DNA from: Muricomes sp.
GTDB taxonomy: Bacteria; Bacillota; Clostridia; Lachnospirales; Lachnospiraceae
Direction: 5' to 3'
Assembly: GCA_020024675.1 (NCBI GenBank)
Contig: JAHHTM010000100.1
Location: forward strand, 1 to 5,687
DNA length: 5,687 nt
The translations under genes were made by a program, and so were the position numbers. This document shows, one piece after another, positions 1-5,687 of this stretch. Below the pieces are notes generated by a model. The model made no database searches. It had not been told where the DNA came from and saw only the letters and a program-made list of their open reading frames with translations. The number at the start of each line of letters is the position of its first letter. The first letter of the stretch is position 1.

Positions 1-1305
1 TATTCTACCAATAACCTTACCTCTACGTAAATTTAAATCGCGCAATCTTCTGGCATTCTCTTGTTCTGTATATAACGCAGTAATGGCATTTTCTATATTT
101 TGTATTTTTTCTTTTATAACATCTGCCTTATTTATTAATTCTTGTAAATATTTATTAAGACGAGGTTTTTCTCTAGTAGTTTCTTCTAAACTTTTTTTCA
201 AATTAGATAAAGAAGTTTGGATGGCTGTAATTGAAGGAATGGGAACGTTTAAAGAGCTATTGCATAATGGGCATATATATTCATTATTTTCAGAATCAGA
301 GAATAGCCCAATACTTTCGAGACGAACTTTTTGTTGTTCAACTTCACCAGAATATTGAAAATTGTTCTTTAAAAATGTTTTAGTAGCAGAAATAGTATCT
401 TCTAAGCGTCCCAATTCAATTTTATATTCACTCCTTTCATTAACAAGTTTTTTTAGTGTGGAATTTTCACCTTCTATACTTATCTTATTTTCTTGATATT
501 CCCAATCCTTTATAGAATCGAGAGTCTTCATAGCATCTTTAATCTGTTCTTGTTTAAAAGTTTTGTCTAAAATACCAATTTGCCTAGCTTCTTCTATTAA
601 CGAAAAAGCCATACTAACCCCTTCTGCATGAATCTTCTCCGCTTCATTTTTTTCTCGAACGAGTCGATTCAGTTCTTTCTTTTTTTGGGTTATTTCTTGT
701 TCTATTTTTAGACAATCTTCTCTAATTGCTCCTAAAAAATAAGGGAGCGAATCTTTTATAGCTTGAGGTACAAATGGCTCTGTCTGTTTGTAAAACAAAT
801 AGTCTTGTTGTGCAATTAATGTTTGAGGCTGAAAACAGAATAGTCTTGAATGCCCAAAATTAACTTCTAATGGTTCTCTTGTATTATTATCTGGAATTTG
901 TAAATTTTCAGCAATGCCTAATTTCCGTGTGAGAAATAATTTCAATGCTGATATATTACTGTTATTATGAAGGGATGCAAAATCTGGTATTTCGTCATCA
1001 TTAACTTTAAGCAAAAATATTTCAGATATGGTGCTTACACTTTTTACATTAGGATTTAGTCGAGCTACAATATATTGTTCTTGATCCTCAAAAACAATAG
1101 TAATAGCAAACCAATGAACATTATCTCGTATTACGCCATCTGCTATTTTGCATTCTCTGCTTCCCAGACAATAATCAACTATATTAATTAATGCAGTTTT
1201 ACCAGATTTTGACTCTCCTGTTATGATATTAACTTTACCTAATTCAAAAGAAAGAACTCTCTGATGTTCTGCATCTTTATAAAGAATTATATTTTTGATT
1301 TGCAT
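1..1305 (-). CDS. ABC-3C system ATPase, DUF3732 family (partial, C-terminus beyond window)
   Basis: SMC/Rad50-like ABC ATPase, the motor or sensor subunit of an ABC-three-component system. The first 435 residues are visible and the frame is still open at the left edge. Seen: an N-terminal ATPase lobe with Walker A GESKSGKT at residues 30-37, a Q-loop-like stretch FCFQPQTLIAQQDYLFYKQ at about 156-174, and QAIKDSLPYFLGA at 180-192. This combination is characteristic of DUF3732. Charged heptad-like coiled coil follows (about 196-335 and 365-425), interrupted by a CPLC motif at 345-348 that resembles half of a Rad50-type zinc hook. The C-terminal lobe with the ABC signature and Walker B should lie off the window. 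The ATG at 1305 is chosen because it lies 1 nt after the stop of the middle-component gene and puts the first strand directly before Walker A. It is the last visible gene of the operon. Family assignment is by motif recognition; DNA binding is inferred. Confidence 0.86.
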   Translation of the reverse strand, partial: MQIKNIILYKDAEHQRVLSFELGKVNIITGESKSGKTALINIVDYCLGSRECKIADGVIRDNVHWFAITIVFEDQEQYIVARLNPNVKSVSTISEIFLLKVNDDEIPDFASLHNNSNISALKLFLTRKLGIAENLQIPDNNTREPLEVNFGHSRLFCFQPQTLIAQQDYLFYKQTEPFVPQAIKDSLPYFLGAIREDCLKIEQEITQKKKELNRLVREKNEAEKIHAEGVSMAFSLIEEARQIGILDKTFKQEQIKDAMKTLDSIKDWEYQENKISIEGENSTLKKLVNERSEYKIELGRLEDTISATKTFLKNNFQYSGEVEQQKVRLESIGLFSDSENNEYICPLCNSSLNVPIPSITAIQTSLSNLKKSLEETTREKPRLNKYLQELINKADVIKEKIQNIENAITALYTEQENARRLRDLNLRRGKVIGRI

Positions 1306-1306
1306 A

Positions 1307-1801
1307 TTATGGTCTTATTTTTAGGAACATATAAATAGTTTGTTCATTACCTGTCAAACGAAGCCACTTCCCTAAAAGATCGGCTTTTTTACATATAGTT
1401 CTAATTTCTTCAACATTTTCACCTACTGGAAGTTTTTTTGAGAATTTATTTACTTGAATTTCTCCATTATCAGAAATTTCAATTGCATTATGTAATAGAA
1501 GAAACATTAGACTTTCTTTTGTGTAAGGAAGTAGTTCCTTAACCCTACCCGCAAAATCAATGAAGAGATATTCGTTTTCATTTACCCAATGGTGAAAATA
1601 TGTGCTTGAACGTTGTGGCATGTTATCTCTTGTTTTTTTATGTAATATGATAGGTAATATTAAATAAAGCAATGAAAAAGGAAATAACATGTTTTCTTCG
1701 TTATCATTATAAGAAGCGATAGCTCTACGTAATATCTCTCCACAAAATGCTGGATTCAGCAAATTTGCTACAATCTTCGATCTGTCTTCCCAATTCTCCA
1801 T
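1307..1801 (-). CDS. ABC-3C system middle component
   Basis: A 164-residue protein placed between the effector and the ATPase, the standard position of the middle component (MC) in ABC-3C systems. Family-like blocks seen: NPAFCGEILRRAI at residues 16-28, the hydrophobic stretch LFPFSLLYLILPIILHKKTR at 39-58 with the conserved-looking LHKKTRD, then an alpha-helical C-terminal half. The hydrophobic stretch is more likely a buried helix of a soluble fold than a membrane anchor, since LPI-LHKKTR is typical of the family. The MC is thought to bridge ATPase and effector. The ATG at 1801 overlaps the effector stop by one base (TAATG), a sign of translational coupling. An upstream in-frame ATG at 1840 would add 13 residues inside the effector gene and precede the conserved region without need, so I prefer 1801. 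It looks closest to the MC type I know as MC3, but the subtype is uncertain. Confidence 0.78.
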   Translation of the reverse strand: MENWEDRSKIVANLLNPAFCGEILRRAIASYNDNEENMLFPFSLLYLILPIILHKKTRDNMPQRSSTYFHHWVNENEYLFIDFAGRVKELLPYTKESLMFLLLHNAIEISDNGEIQVNKFSKKLPVGENVEEIRTICKKADLLGKWLRLTGNEQTIYMFLKIRP

Positions 1802-2997
1802 TATTGTTCTTGTAATTTTTCTTGAAAGTTTGGATGCCAACCTATTCTTTTCTCATCTGCCAACATATGACAACTGCCTCTTGTTAAATATTGTGGCTGA
1901 AAGTTGTTGCGAATCTTATACGCTGGAGTTTTTTTTATGTAATACTCTTCATAAAAAGCTTTACCTGCTTTTTCTAATTCTTGCTCAGTTAACCCATCGC
2001 AATCATCTTTCATCAAGGCAAAAATATTATTCCAATAATCATATAATTGTTTATCAAATCTATCGTATTCATCTATCCCAATTAAATTATCACGCAACCA
2101 CTTAGAGCGTTGCTCAAAAGCTCGTCTAAAATCACTGATTGCATTACGTAAACTATTGCTTTTTATTGCAATTAACTTTAGTTGTTTTATAAATATCTTT
2201 TCCTCATAATTAACAATTTCACTTTCATCGATAGCTAAGGGATCAGGAAAATCATCCGGAAGATTATCTAACATAAAAAGATCTCTGGTATCTGATATCT
2301 TCATCTGAAGTTCTTTACTAGAAATACAATCTTTTTTTCTAGTCAACAATAATATACATTGTTGAAACCACCATCCTTCTATTTTCTCAATAAATGAATT
2401 TATTTTTCCTACAGGTGCAGAATATTTCAATTCCTCTTTTATTGCTTTTAGTGTTTCCTCTATTGAAAGAGAAGCATCAATTATATAGATATTATTTATC
2501 AATTTGATTTGTTGTTCGTAAGATAAATTAAGAAAAGCAGAATACCCTTTTTGATTTGTCTGATTATTTTGTTCCTTGCAGATATTTTGCATACTCTCCA
2601 ATATTCCAATTCGAGTTTGAACACTATTTATTGTTAGTTTAGAAATAAAAGAGTCTGGGGTCGATTTTGCCGTAGTGATAAGGGTAAAAATAGTATTGTC
2701 TACATCTACAAGATTATTTAAAATCGCTTCACTCCAGACACGTATTGTTTTCCAAAAATCCGAACTTCTTTCTGATAAATTAGCAACAGAATTAATATGT
2801 AATTTTGTTTGATAAAGATTTGTCCCATCAATATCATTTAGCACAATGTCATCCAAATCCTCCAACCTTATAGACGGATTATCCTTTACTTTCTCTCGTA
2901 AAAGCAAATACAAACTATATCTAATCTGATAATAGTATCCCAAAGATGGCTCTTTGGCTGAAAAATCTGTTTGGTAAGCAGGATTACTCATAAGCAT
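1801..2997 (-). CDS. ABC-3C system effector: Cap4/DUF4297-like nuclease domain plus ABC-3C C-terminal domain
   Basis: A 398-residue protein, the probable effector of the system. The N-terminus carries SLGYYYQIRYSLYLLL (18-33), RLEDLDDIVL (44-53) and LYQTKLH (61-67), followed by ERSSDFWKTIRVW. The order of E46, D49/D50 and Q63-x-K65 fits the restriction-endonuclease-like fold (E/D ... QxK) of Cap4/DUF4297-type dsDNA nucleases. The middle (about 90-290) is helical and unassigned. The C-terminus, from about residue 295 (ERSKWL) to the end with GSCHMLAD (374-381) and GWHP (386-389), resembles the C-terminal domain that ties effectors to ABC-3C systems. The gene starts 11 bp after the XRE regulator stop, with an A-rich stretch before the ATG at 2997. 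A second in-frame ATG at 2991 would remove only two residues and cannot be excluded. Nuclease activity is inferred from motifs, not shown. The exact CTD subtype is not certain. Confidence 0.76.
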   Translation of the reverse strand: MLMSNPAYQTDFSAKEPSLGYYYQIRYSLYLLLREKVKDNPSIRLEDLDDIVLNDIDGTNLYQTKLHINSVANLSERSSDFWKTIRVWSEAILNNLVDVDNTIFTLITTAKSTPDSFISKLTINSVQTRIGILESMQNICKEQNNQTNQKGYSAFLNLSYEQQIKLINNIYIIDASLSIEETLKAIKEELKYSAPVGKINSFIEKIEGWWFQQCILLLTRKKDCISSKELQMKISDTRDLFMLDNLPDDFPDPLAIDESEIVNYEEKIFIKQLKLIAIKSNSLRNAISDFRRAFEQRSKWLRDNLIGIDEYDRFDKQLYDYWNNIFALMKDDCDGLTEQELEKAGKAFYEEYYIKKTPAYKIRNNFQPQYLTRGSCHMLADEKRIGWHPNFQEKLQEQ

Positions 2998-3008
2998 TCT
3001 TTTAGATA

Positions 3009-3215
3009 TTATTCATTGCTGTTCAGCAAATCCTTCACATTTACGTTTAATATATTAGCTATCTGATAAAGTGTTTCCAAATTAGGTTGCCTTCGATTGC
3101 AAGTATAAGCATTTACCATACTAAAGCTTTTCCCGAGCTTATTAGCTAACCATGTTTGAGATATTCCTTTTTCTTCAAGTATTACTCTTATTCTATTCAA
3201 TTCTATTTTTTGCAT
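3009..3215 (-). CDS. XRE/Cro-family helix-turn-helix regulator
   Basis: A 68-residue single-domain HTH_3 (XRE/Cro/CI) DNA-binding protein. The five-helix fold is readable: helix 1 about residues 4-16 (RIRVILEEKG), the helix-turn-helix ISQTWLANKLGKSFSMVNAY at 18-37, the typical NRRQPNLETLYQIANILNV at 40-58, and the closing KDLLN. It has no extra domain and no obvious ligand pocket. It is the first gene of the ABC-3C operon, 11 bp before the effector and about 25 bp after the predicted transcription start. That position suggests it autoregulates the operon and keeps the effector quiet until needed. The short leader with an inverted repeat (3222-3235) is a possible operator. It could instead be an antitoxin-like partner, but no separate small toxin gene is present. 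Confidence 0.9.
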   Translation of the reverse strand: MQKIELNRIRVILEEKGISQTWLANKLGKSFSMVNAYTCNRRQPNLETLYQIANILNVNVKDLLNSNE

Positions 3216-3221
3216 TATATT

Positions 3222-3235
3222 ATGATGCTTATCAT
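3222..3235. repeat. Short inverted repeat in the leader, possible operator
   Basis: ATGATGCTTATCAT has perfect 5-bp arms (ATGAT/ATCAT) around a 4-bp centre. It lies between the predicted transcription start and the ATG of the XRE gene, ending 6 bp before the start codon. This is a usual place for a small XRE repressor to bind. A related ATGCT core occurs again at 3264-3268, inside the promoter spacer. In RNA it could instead form a small hairpin next to the start codon. A 5-bp palindrome in AT-rich DNA can arise by chance, so confidence is low. Confidence 0.35.
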
Positions 3236-3246
3236 CTTACATGCCA

Positions 3247-3278
3247 CAAATATAGGGAATAATATGCTATACAACAAA
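3247..3278 (-). promoter_or_regulatory. Bacteroidetes-type promoter of the XRE/ABC-3C operon
   Basis: Read on the minus strand, TATATTTG (3254-3247) matches the Bacteroides -7 consensus TAnnTTTG exactly. TTTG (3278-3275) lies 20 bp upstream, the expected -33 element and spacing. Transcription would start near 3240, giving a leader of about 25 nt before the XRE start codon. No other candidate on this strand between 3216 and 3402 fits as well. The consensus is short and the region is AT-rich, so a chance match is possible, but the position right before the first gene supports it. Confidence 0.68.
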
Positions 3279-3339
3279 ATCGCCTGCTATAAATAAAGAA
3301 TGAACATCCGAATTTTATCTAATGGAATCTTTAAAAAGT

Positions 3340-3373
3340 AAAAAAGGGCACACCGATATCACATCGACATGCC
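3340..3373 (-). terminator. Rho-independent terminator after traD
   Basis: On the minus-strand RNA, GGCAUGUCGAU (from 3373 to 3363) and AUCGGUGUGCC (3357 to 3347) form an 11-bp stem around a 5-nt loop. It is followed by one C and then six U (3345-3340), and after ACU a further U-rich run. Three central pairs are G-U wobbles that would be A-C mismatches in plus-strand RNA. The hairpin is therefore stable only in the direction of tra transcription, which fixes its orientation. It starts about 30 bp after the traD stop codon. It should end the traABCD transcript before the downstream ABC-3C operon. Confidence 0.77.
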
Positions 3374-3402
3374 TTCAAAAGCTATGACAGCAAAAAAAAC
3401 AA

Positions 3403-4152
3403 TTAAACGAATTTATCTATGTTGAAAGCCTCCACCTTCTTGGATGCGGTCTTTCGTTTTGTCAACGGTCTGCCCGATTCATCCAGACATTCGCTGACCA
3501 GGCGGTTTACCTTTTCCTGATTACTCAATTTGTCCATGAGAAAAGATAGTATAACCGTATCGTGCATCTTGTGATGTATGGTAGTGGCTGCACGTATGGC
3601 TTTCTCTTCATCCGGATTTTCAGACATTAGCACCTCTGCCACATTGTTTATATCCTCAAAGGTCATGGCTGTGTCAAAATCAGGATCAGGTTCAGCATCC
3701 ACAGGAGCAATCAACTCTTCTTTTTCCTCTTGGGTGAGACCTTTTTCTTCCTGTATTATATCATCCGGACCGATTTCCTCATCTTCCTCTATCGGCTCTT
3801 TTTCCATAGGTACGGAACGTGTCGGAGTTTTTCTCGCCACTTCCGGGTCTTCGAGATAGACAATTTTTGTTTTGCCGATTACATCTTCAGTAACAGAAGA
3901 ATACGGCTGTGCCGTTTGCCTGTTTTGTGTGTCGGTCTTTTTCCTGCGCCTTGCCTTTTTATTGGCATCACGCGTTTTTTGTTCCGAACGTTTCTTCCGG
4001 TATTTCCATAGATTGATACGGATTATGCGCATCAAGCGGTAGGCTTTATCCCATACTCCATACATTTCCCGATTGAAGATGAATATCCACAAATGCCGGA
4101 ATATGAAAACCGCACATGCGAGTTTTACCGTGAAATAAATTTTTGCTTCCAT
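3403..4152 (-). CDS. traD: Conjugative transposon protein TraD (DUF4122 family)
   Basis: A 249-residue protein of the DUF4122 family, found in CTnDOT-type conjugative elements after the two DUF3408 genes. Its biochemical role in conjugation is not established to my knowledge. Seen: one N-terminal hydrophobic segment (about 5-26, IYFTVKLACAVFIFRHLWIF), followed by a strongly basic stretch (about 47-73) as expected on the cytoplasmic side of a membrane anchor. Next come the family-like block IGKTKIVYLEDPE (92-104), a long acidic low-complexity linker (117-160), and a helical C-terminal domain (about 160-225) ending in a basic tail and FNIDKFV. The likely layout is membrane-anchored with a cytoplasmic C-terminal domain. 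The start at 4152 lies 2 nt after the traC stop (TAG-TC-ATG), so the genes are co-transcribed. A terminator follows 30 bp after the stop. The symbol follows CTnDOT usage. Confidence 0.84.
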   Translation of the reverse strand: MEAKIYFTVKLACAVFIFRHLWIFIFNREMYGVWDKAYRLMRIIRINLWKYRKKRSEQKTRDANKKARRRKKTDTQNRQTAQPYSSVTEDVIGKTKIVYLEDPEVARKTPTRSVPMEKEPIEEDEEIGPDDIIQEEKGLTQEEKEELIAPVDAEPDPDFDTAMTFEDINNVAEVLMSENPDEEKAIRAATTIHHKMHDTVILSFLMDKLSNQEKVNRLVSECLDESGRPLTKRKTASKKVEAFNIDKFV

Positions 4153-4154
4153 GA

Positions 4155-4610
4155 CTACAGGGGTTTATTTATGGACTCCGTGTACAACTTAGATATCTCA
4201 TCCTCATATTTCATCAGATGCTCATCAATGATTTTGCTTACATATCCTGACATGGATGTTTCCGGAGCGACAACAGCCAAGAATCGCTTGATGAAAGTAT
4301 AGCTGTCCCTGTTTATGTAAACCTGGATTCGATTACCTATAGGGTGATTTATCAGATATGTCATGTGATACGATGAATCTTCAATGATTTGAATTGAAGA
4401 CGTGTTGATGACATCCTTTAAGGCAGGTGTATAAGCGGTGTCTTCCCAAGTATCCGGTTCCGCTTTGCCGGAAGTTTCAGGAGGAGGAACGTGGACGTGT
4501 TTTCCGGTGTTTTTGTTCTTGCGCATTCTTTTGTGAATGAACAATCCGAAACTGCAAACTGTGTAAACGATGCAGCCAATGGCCGCAACGTGAAAGATAA
4601 TCTGTGTCAT
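4155..4610 (-). CDS. traC: Conjugative transposon protein TraC (DUF3408, membrane-anchored paralogue)
   Basis: A 151-residue DUF3408 protein. Residues 3-24 (IIFHVAAIGCIVYTVCSFGL) form one clear transmembrane segment, followed by a basic patch (KRMRKNKNTGK), which suggests a cytoplasmic C-terminus. After a Pro-rich linker, the conserved domain (about 79-151) contains VYINRD, a helix FIKRFLAVVAP, then TSMSGYVSKIIDEHL and the end KPL. This is the same layout as TraB and suggests a strand-helix-helix (ribbon-helix-helix-like) fold. I chose the ATG at 4610, 2 nt after the traB stop, because the membrane segment then starts at once. The longer frame from 4673 would add 21 residues wholly inside traB with no family support. 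The role is probably in the transfer apparatus or in relaxosome handling beside the ParA-like TraA; this is inference. The symbol follows CTnDOT usage. Confidence 0.83.
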   Translation of the reverse strand: MTQIIFHVAAIGCIVYTVCSFGLFIHKRMRKNKNTGKHVHVPPPETSGKAEPDTWEDTAYTPALKDVINTSSIQIIEDSSYHMTYLINHPIGNRIQVYINRDSYTFIKRFLAVVAPETSMSGYVSKIIDEHLMKYEDEISKLYTESINKPL

Positions 4611-4612
4611 GA

Positions 4613-5068
4613 CTAAAATGGTTTTAATGGTTTGTAATATTCTTTGTTGTACAATTCGCTGATTTCCTCCCAATGCTGCTGGATATGGTCAACGAGGATG
4701 TTGCTTATATACCCCGATATGCTCATGTCCGGGGCGATAACCGGGAGAATGCGCTTGATACATTCGGCCACCTCGCGGTTTATATAGACATGGGAACGGT
4801 TGGATGCCGGGATGTTTACCAGATACTTGTCCCTATAGCTACCCGCTTCATCTTTCTTTTTTCGAGGTTTTACAGGGGGCGTTTTCTCAGACTGTATCTC
4901 AACCGGTTCGGTAGCTGGAGCCGGTTCTGTATTTTTGACGGGTACGGATTCCTGTCCGGGTTGTTCCGTATTCTCGTTCATGGGTTTCTCCCTGCCGAAG
5001 ACAGGAATATCCCCGACAATGATATTCTTGAGGATATCCTCATTCACTTCCACTTTTTTCTTTGTCAT
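4613..5068 (-). CDS. traB: Conjugative transposon protein TraB (DUF3408, soluble paralogue)
   Basis: A 151-residue DUF3408 protein without any hydrophobic segment. The first 75 residues are polar and rich in Pro, Glu and Lys, probably disordered. The conserved domain (about 77-148) reads SYRDKYLVNIPASNRSHVYI, NREVAECIKRILPVIAPD, MSISGYISNILVDHIQQH and ELYNKEYYKPL, and aligns end to end with TraC. The strand (HVYINR) followed by two helices looks like a ribbon-helix-helix DNA-binding module. Small proteins with that fold commonly pair with ParA-type ATPases, so TraB may be the partner of TraA; this is inference. The ATG at 5068 overlaps the traA stop by 4 bp (ATGA), indicating translational coupling. 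The symbol follows CTnDOT usage. Confidence 0.83.
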   Translation of the reverse strand: MTKKKVEVNEDILKNIIVGDIPVFGREKPMNENTEQPGQESVPVKNTEPAPATEPVEIQSEKTPPVKPRKKKDEAGSYRDKYLVNIPASNRSHVYINREVAECIKRILPVIAPDMSISGYISNILVDHIQQHWEEISELYNKEYYKPLKPF

Positions 5069-5687
5069 GCGTGTTCCAATTTAAGTTTGACAATAAGCTC
5101 CTCTGCCAGTTCCTTCAGACAACTTCCTTCCAATTGCTTGGGAGGAGGAGGCAGCAGGGTGCAGCGGAAAAAATCACGTTTTGCATGGGTGATTTCTTTC
5201 TCGTAGCGGCATAAATCGGGAAGTTTGCTGTCAAGGACAGTCAGATGCAGTTCCCTCATGACCTCTGCATAGGATTTGTAAATTTCCACGTTGGTACGTT
5301 TTTTCAACTTGTTCCAAAAAAAGAGAATATCCTTGAGCGGCACATCTTTCGTGTTCTTGACATAATCAAGCACCGTTGTGGAAAAGGCAAGCGTGCTCTG
5401 CATGATGATAAGGTCGGGAGTGGTTGGAGTCAGGACATAATCCATATTGATAATGGTACGGAACACCCCGGTGGATTCTACCGTTCCGGGCAAGTCAACA
5501 AAAATCAGGTCATAATCACCGCTTGCGGCAAGCTCGTCAGCGGCTTCCCTTGCCTTTTCCGAAGTAGACCCGACAATCGGATAAGCTTTCTTTGGTACGC
5601 GATTCCATTGCTGCTGTAACAATTGTTGAAAATAGGCACTGTTGGCAATGGCTTTTTTATCCCGTTCTCTCATGCGCACGAGGCTGT
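5065..5687 (-). CDS. traA: Conjugative transposon protein TraA, ParA-family ATPase (partial, N-terminus beyond window)
   Basis: C-terminal part (about 207 residues) of the ParA/MinD-family ATPase that opens the CTnDOT-type tra operon. The frame is open through the right edge. Visible residues before the first Met codon read SLVRMRERD, which matches the internal stretch just after the conserved DCDxPQHS of full-length relatives. The GTG at 5679 is therefore not the start, and the deviant Walker A (KGGxGKT) lies off the window. Seen: Walker B-like DLIFVDLPGT (Asp codon at 5494-5496), the NMDYVLTPTTPD stretch, LFFWNKLKKRTN, and the C-terminal RYEKEITHAKRDFFRCTLLP typical of TraA. ParA-type proteins partition or position DNA using ATP; a role in transfer or maintenance of the element is inferred. 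The stop codon overlaps the traB start. Confidence 0.86.
   Translation of the reverse strand, partial: SLVRMRERDKKAIANSAYFQQLLQQQWNRVPKKAYPIVGSTSEKAREAADELAASGDYDLIFVDLPGTVESTGVFRTIINMDYVLTPTTPDLIIMQSTLAFSTTVLDYVKNTKDVPLKDILFFWNKLKKRTNVEIYKSYAEVMRELHLTVLDSKLPDLCRYEKEITHAKRDFFRCTLLPPPPKQLEGSCLKELAEELIVKLKLEHA

Noticed and set aside
83..358. Plus-strand open frame of 91 codons
   Set aside because: It lies opposite the coiled-coil part of the DUF3732 ATPase; its translation is low-complexity and resembles no family I know.
1625..1690. Transmembrane helix in the middle component (residues about 39-53)
   Set aside because: The stretch is hydrophobic but short, interrupted by Pro, and coincides with a block I recognise as conserved in soluble ABC-3C middle components.
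1830..2105. Plus-strand open frame of 91 codons opposite the effector
   Set aside because: Antisense to the conserved C-terminal domain of the effector; composition atypical of a protein.
3009..3215. XRE protein as the antitoxin of a toxin-antitoxin pair
   Set aside because: The next gene is a 398-aa ABC-3C effector rather than a small toxin such as HipA, HigB or RelE, so a regulator of the operon is the simpler reading.
3216..3402. Small gene, tRNA, CRISPR array or attachment site in the intergenic region
   Set aside because: All frames are interrupted within a few codons. No repeat array, cloverleaf or convincing flanking direct repeat was seen; the terminator and promoter account for the visible structure.
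3578..4011. Two overlapping plus-strand frames (3578-3859 and 3730-4011) opposite traD
   Set aside because: The Ser-rich and Phe-rich translations are mirror images of the acidic linker and basic region of TraD.
4673..5206. Plus-strand open frame of 177 codons across traB and traA
   Set aside because: Antisense to two well-recognised genes. It is open because the opposite strand is coding and fairly GC-rich; no domain is seen in it.
5245..5619. Plus-strand open frame of 124 codons
   Set aside because: Fully antisense to traA, whose protein is clearly a ParA-family member. No promoter or family signature.

Overview
This window looks like part of an integrative conjugative element (ICE) of the Bacteroidales (Bacteroides, Parabacteroides or Prevotella type). 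The main evidence is a run of four genes that match the start of the CTnDOT-type transfer operon: a ParA-family ATPase, two tandem DUF3408 proteins and a DUF4122 protein (TraA, TraB, TraC, TraD). The absence of clear Shine-Dalgarno sequences and a good match to the Bacteroides promoter consensus (TTTG, 20 bp, TAnnTTTG) fit the same group. All real genes are on the minus strand, so transcription runs from high to low coordinates.

Right half (about 3340-5687): traA (its 5' part lies beyond the right edge), traB, traC and traD are packed with a 4-bp overlap and two 2-bp gaps. An intrinsic terminator at 3340-3373 follows traD. In CTnDOT-type elements the next gene is normally traE. Here it is replaced, at least locally, by an unrelated cassette.

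Left half (1 to about 3280): a visibly more AT-rich block with its own promoter. It encodes a small XRE/Cro-type regulator, a 398-aa protein with a Cap4/DUF4297-like nuclease N-terminus and an ABC-3C-type C-terminal domain, a 164-aa middle component, and a DUF3732 SMC/Rad50-like ATPase that runs off the left edge. The last three form an ABC-three-component (ABC-3C) system, a class predicted by comparative genomics to act in conflict with mobile elements and phages. The genes are 11, -1 and 1 bp apart, so they are almost certainly one operon.

The ATPase probably senses or loads on DNA, the middle component links it to the effector, and the nuclease-like effector carries out the response. The XRE protein probably controls the promoter. 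The simplest reading is a defence cargo parked at the traD/traE boundary of an ICE, insulated from tra transcription by a terminator. Both outermost genes are truncated by the window edges. The functions of the ABC-3C proteins are inferred from family knowledge and motifs read by eye.
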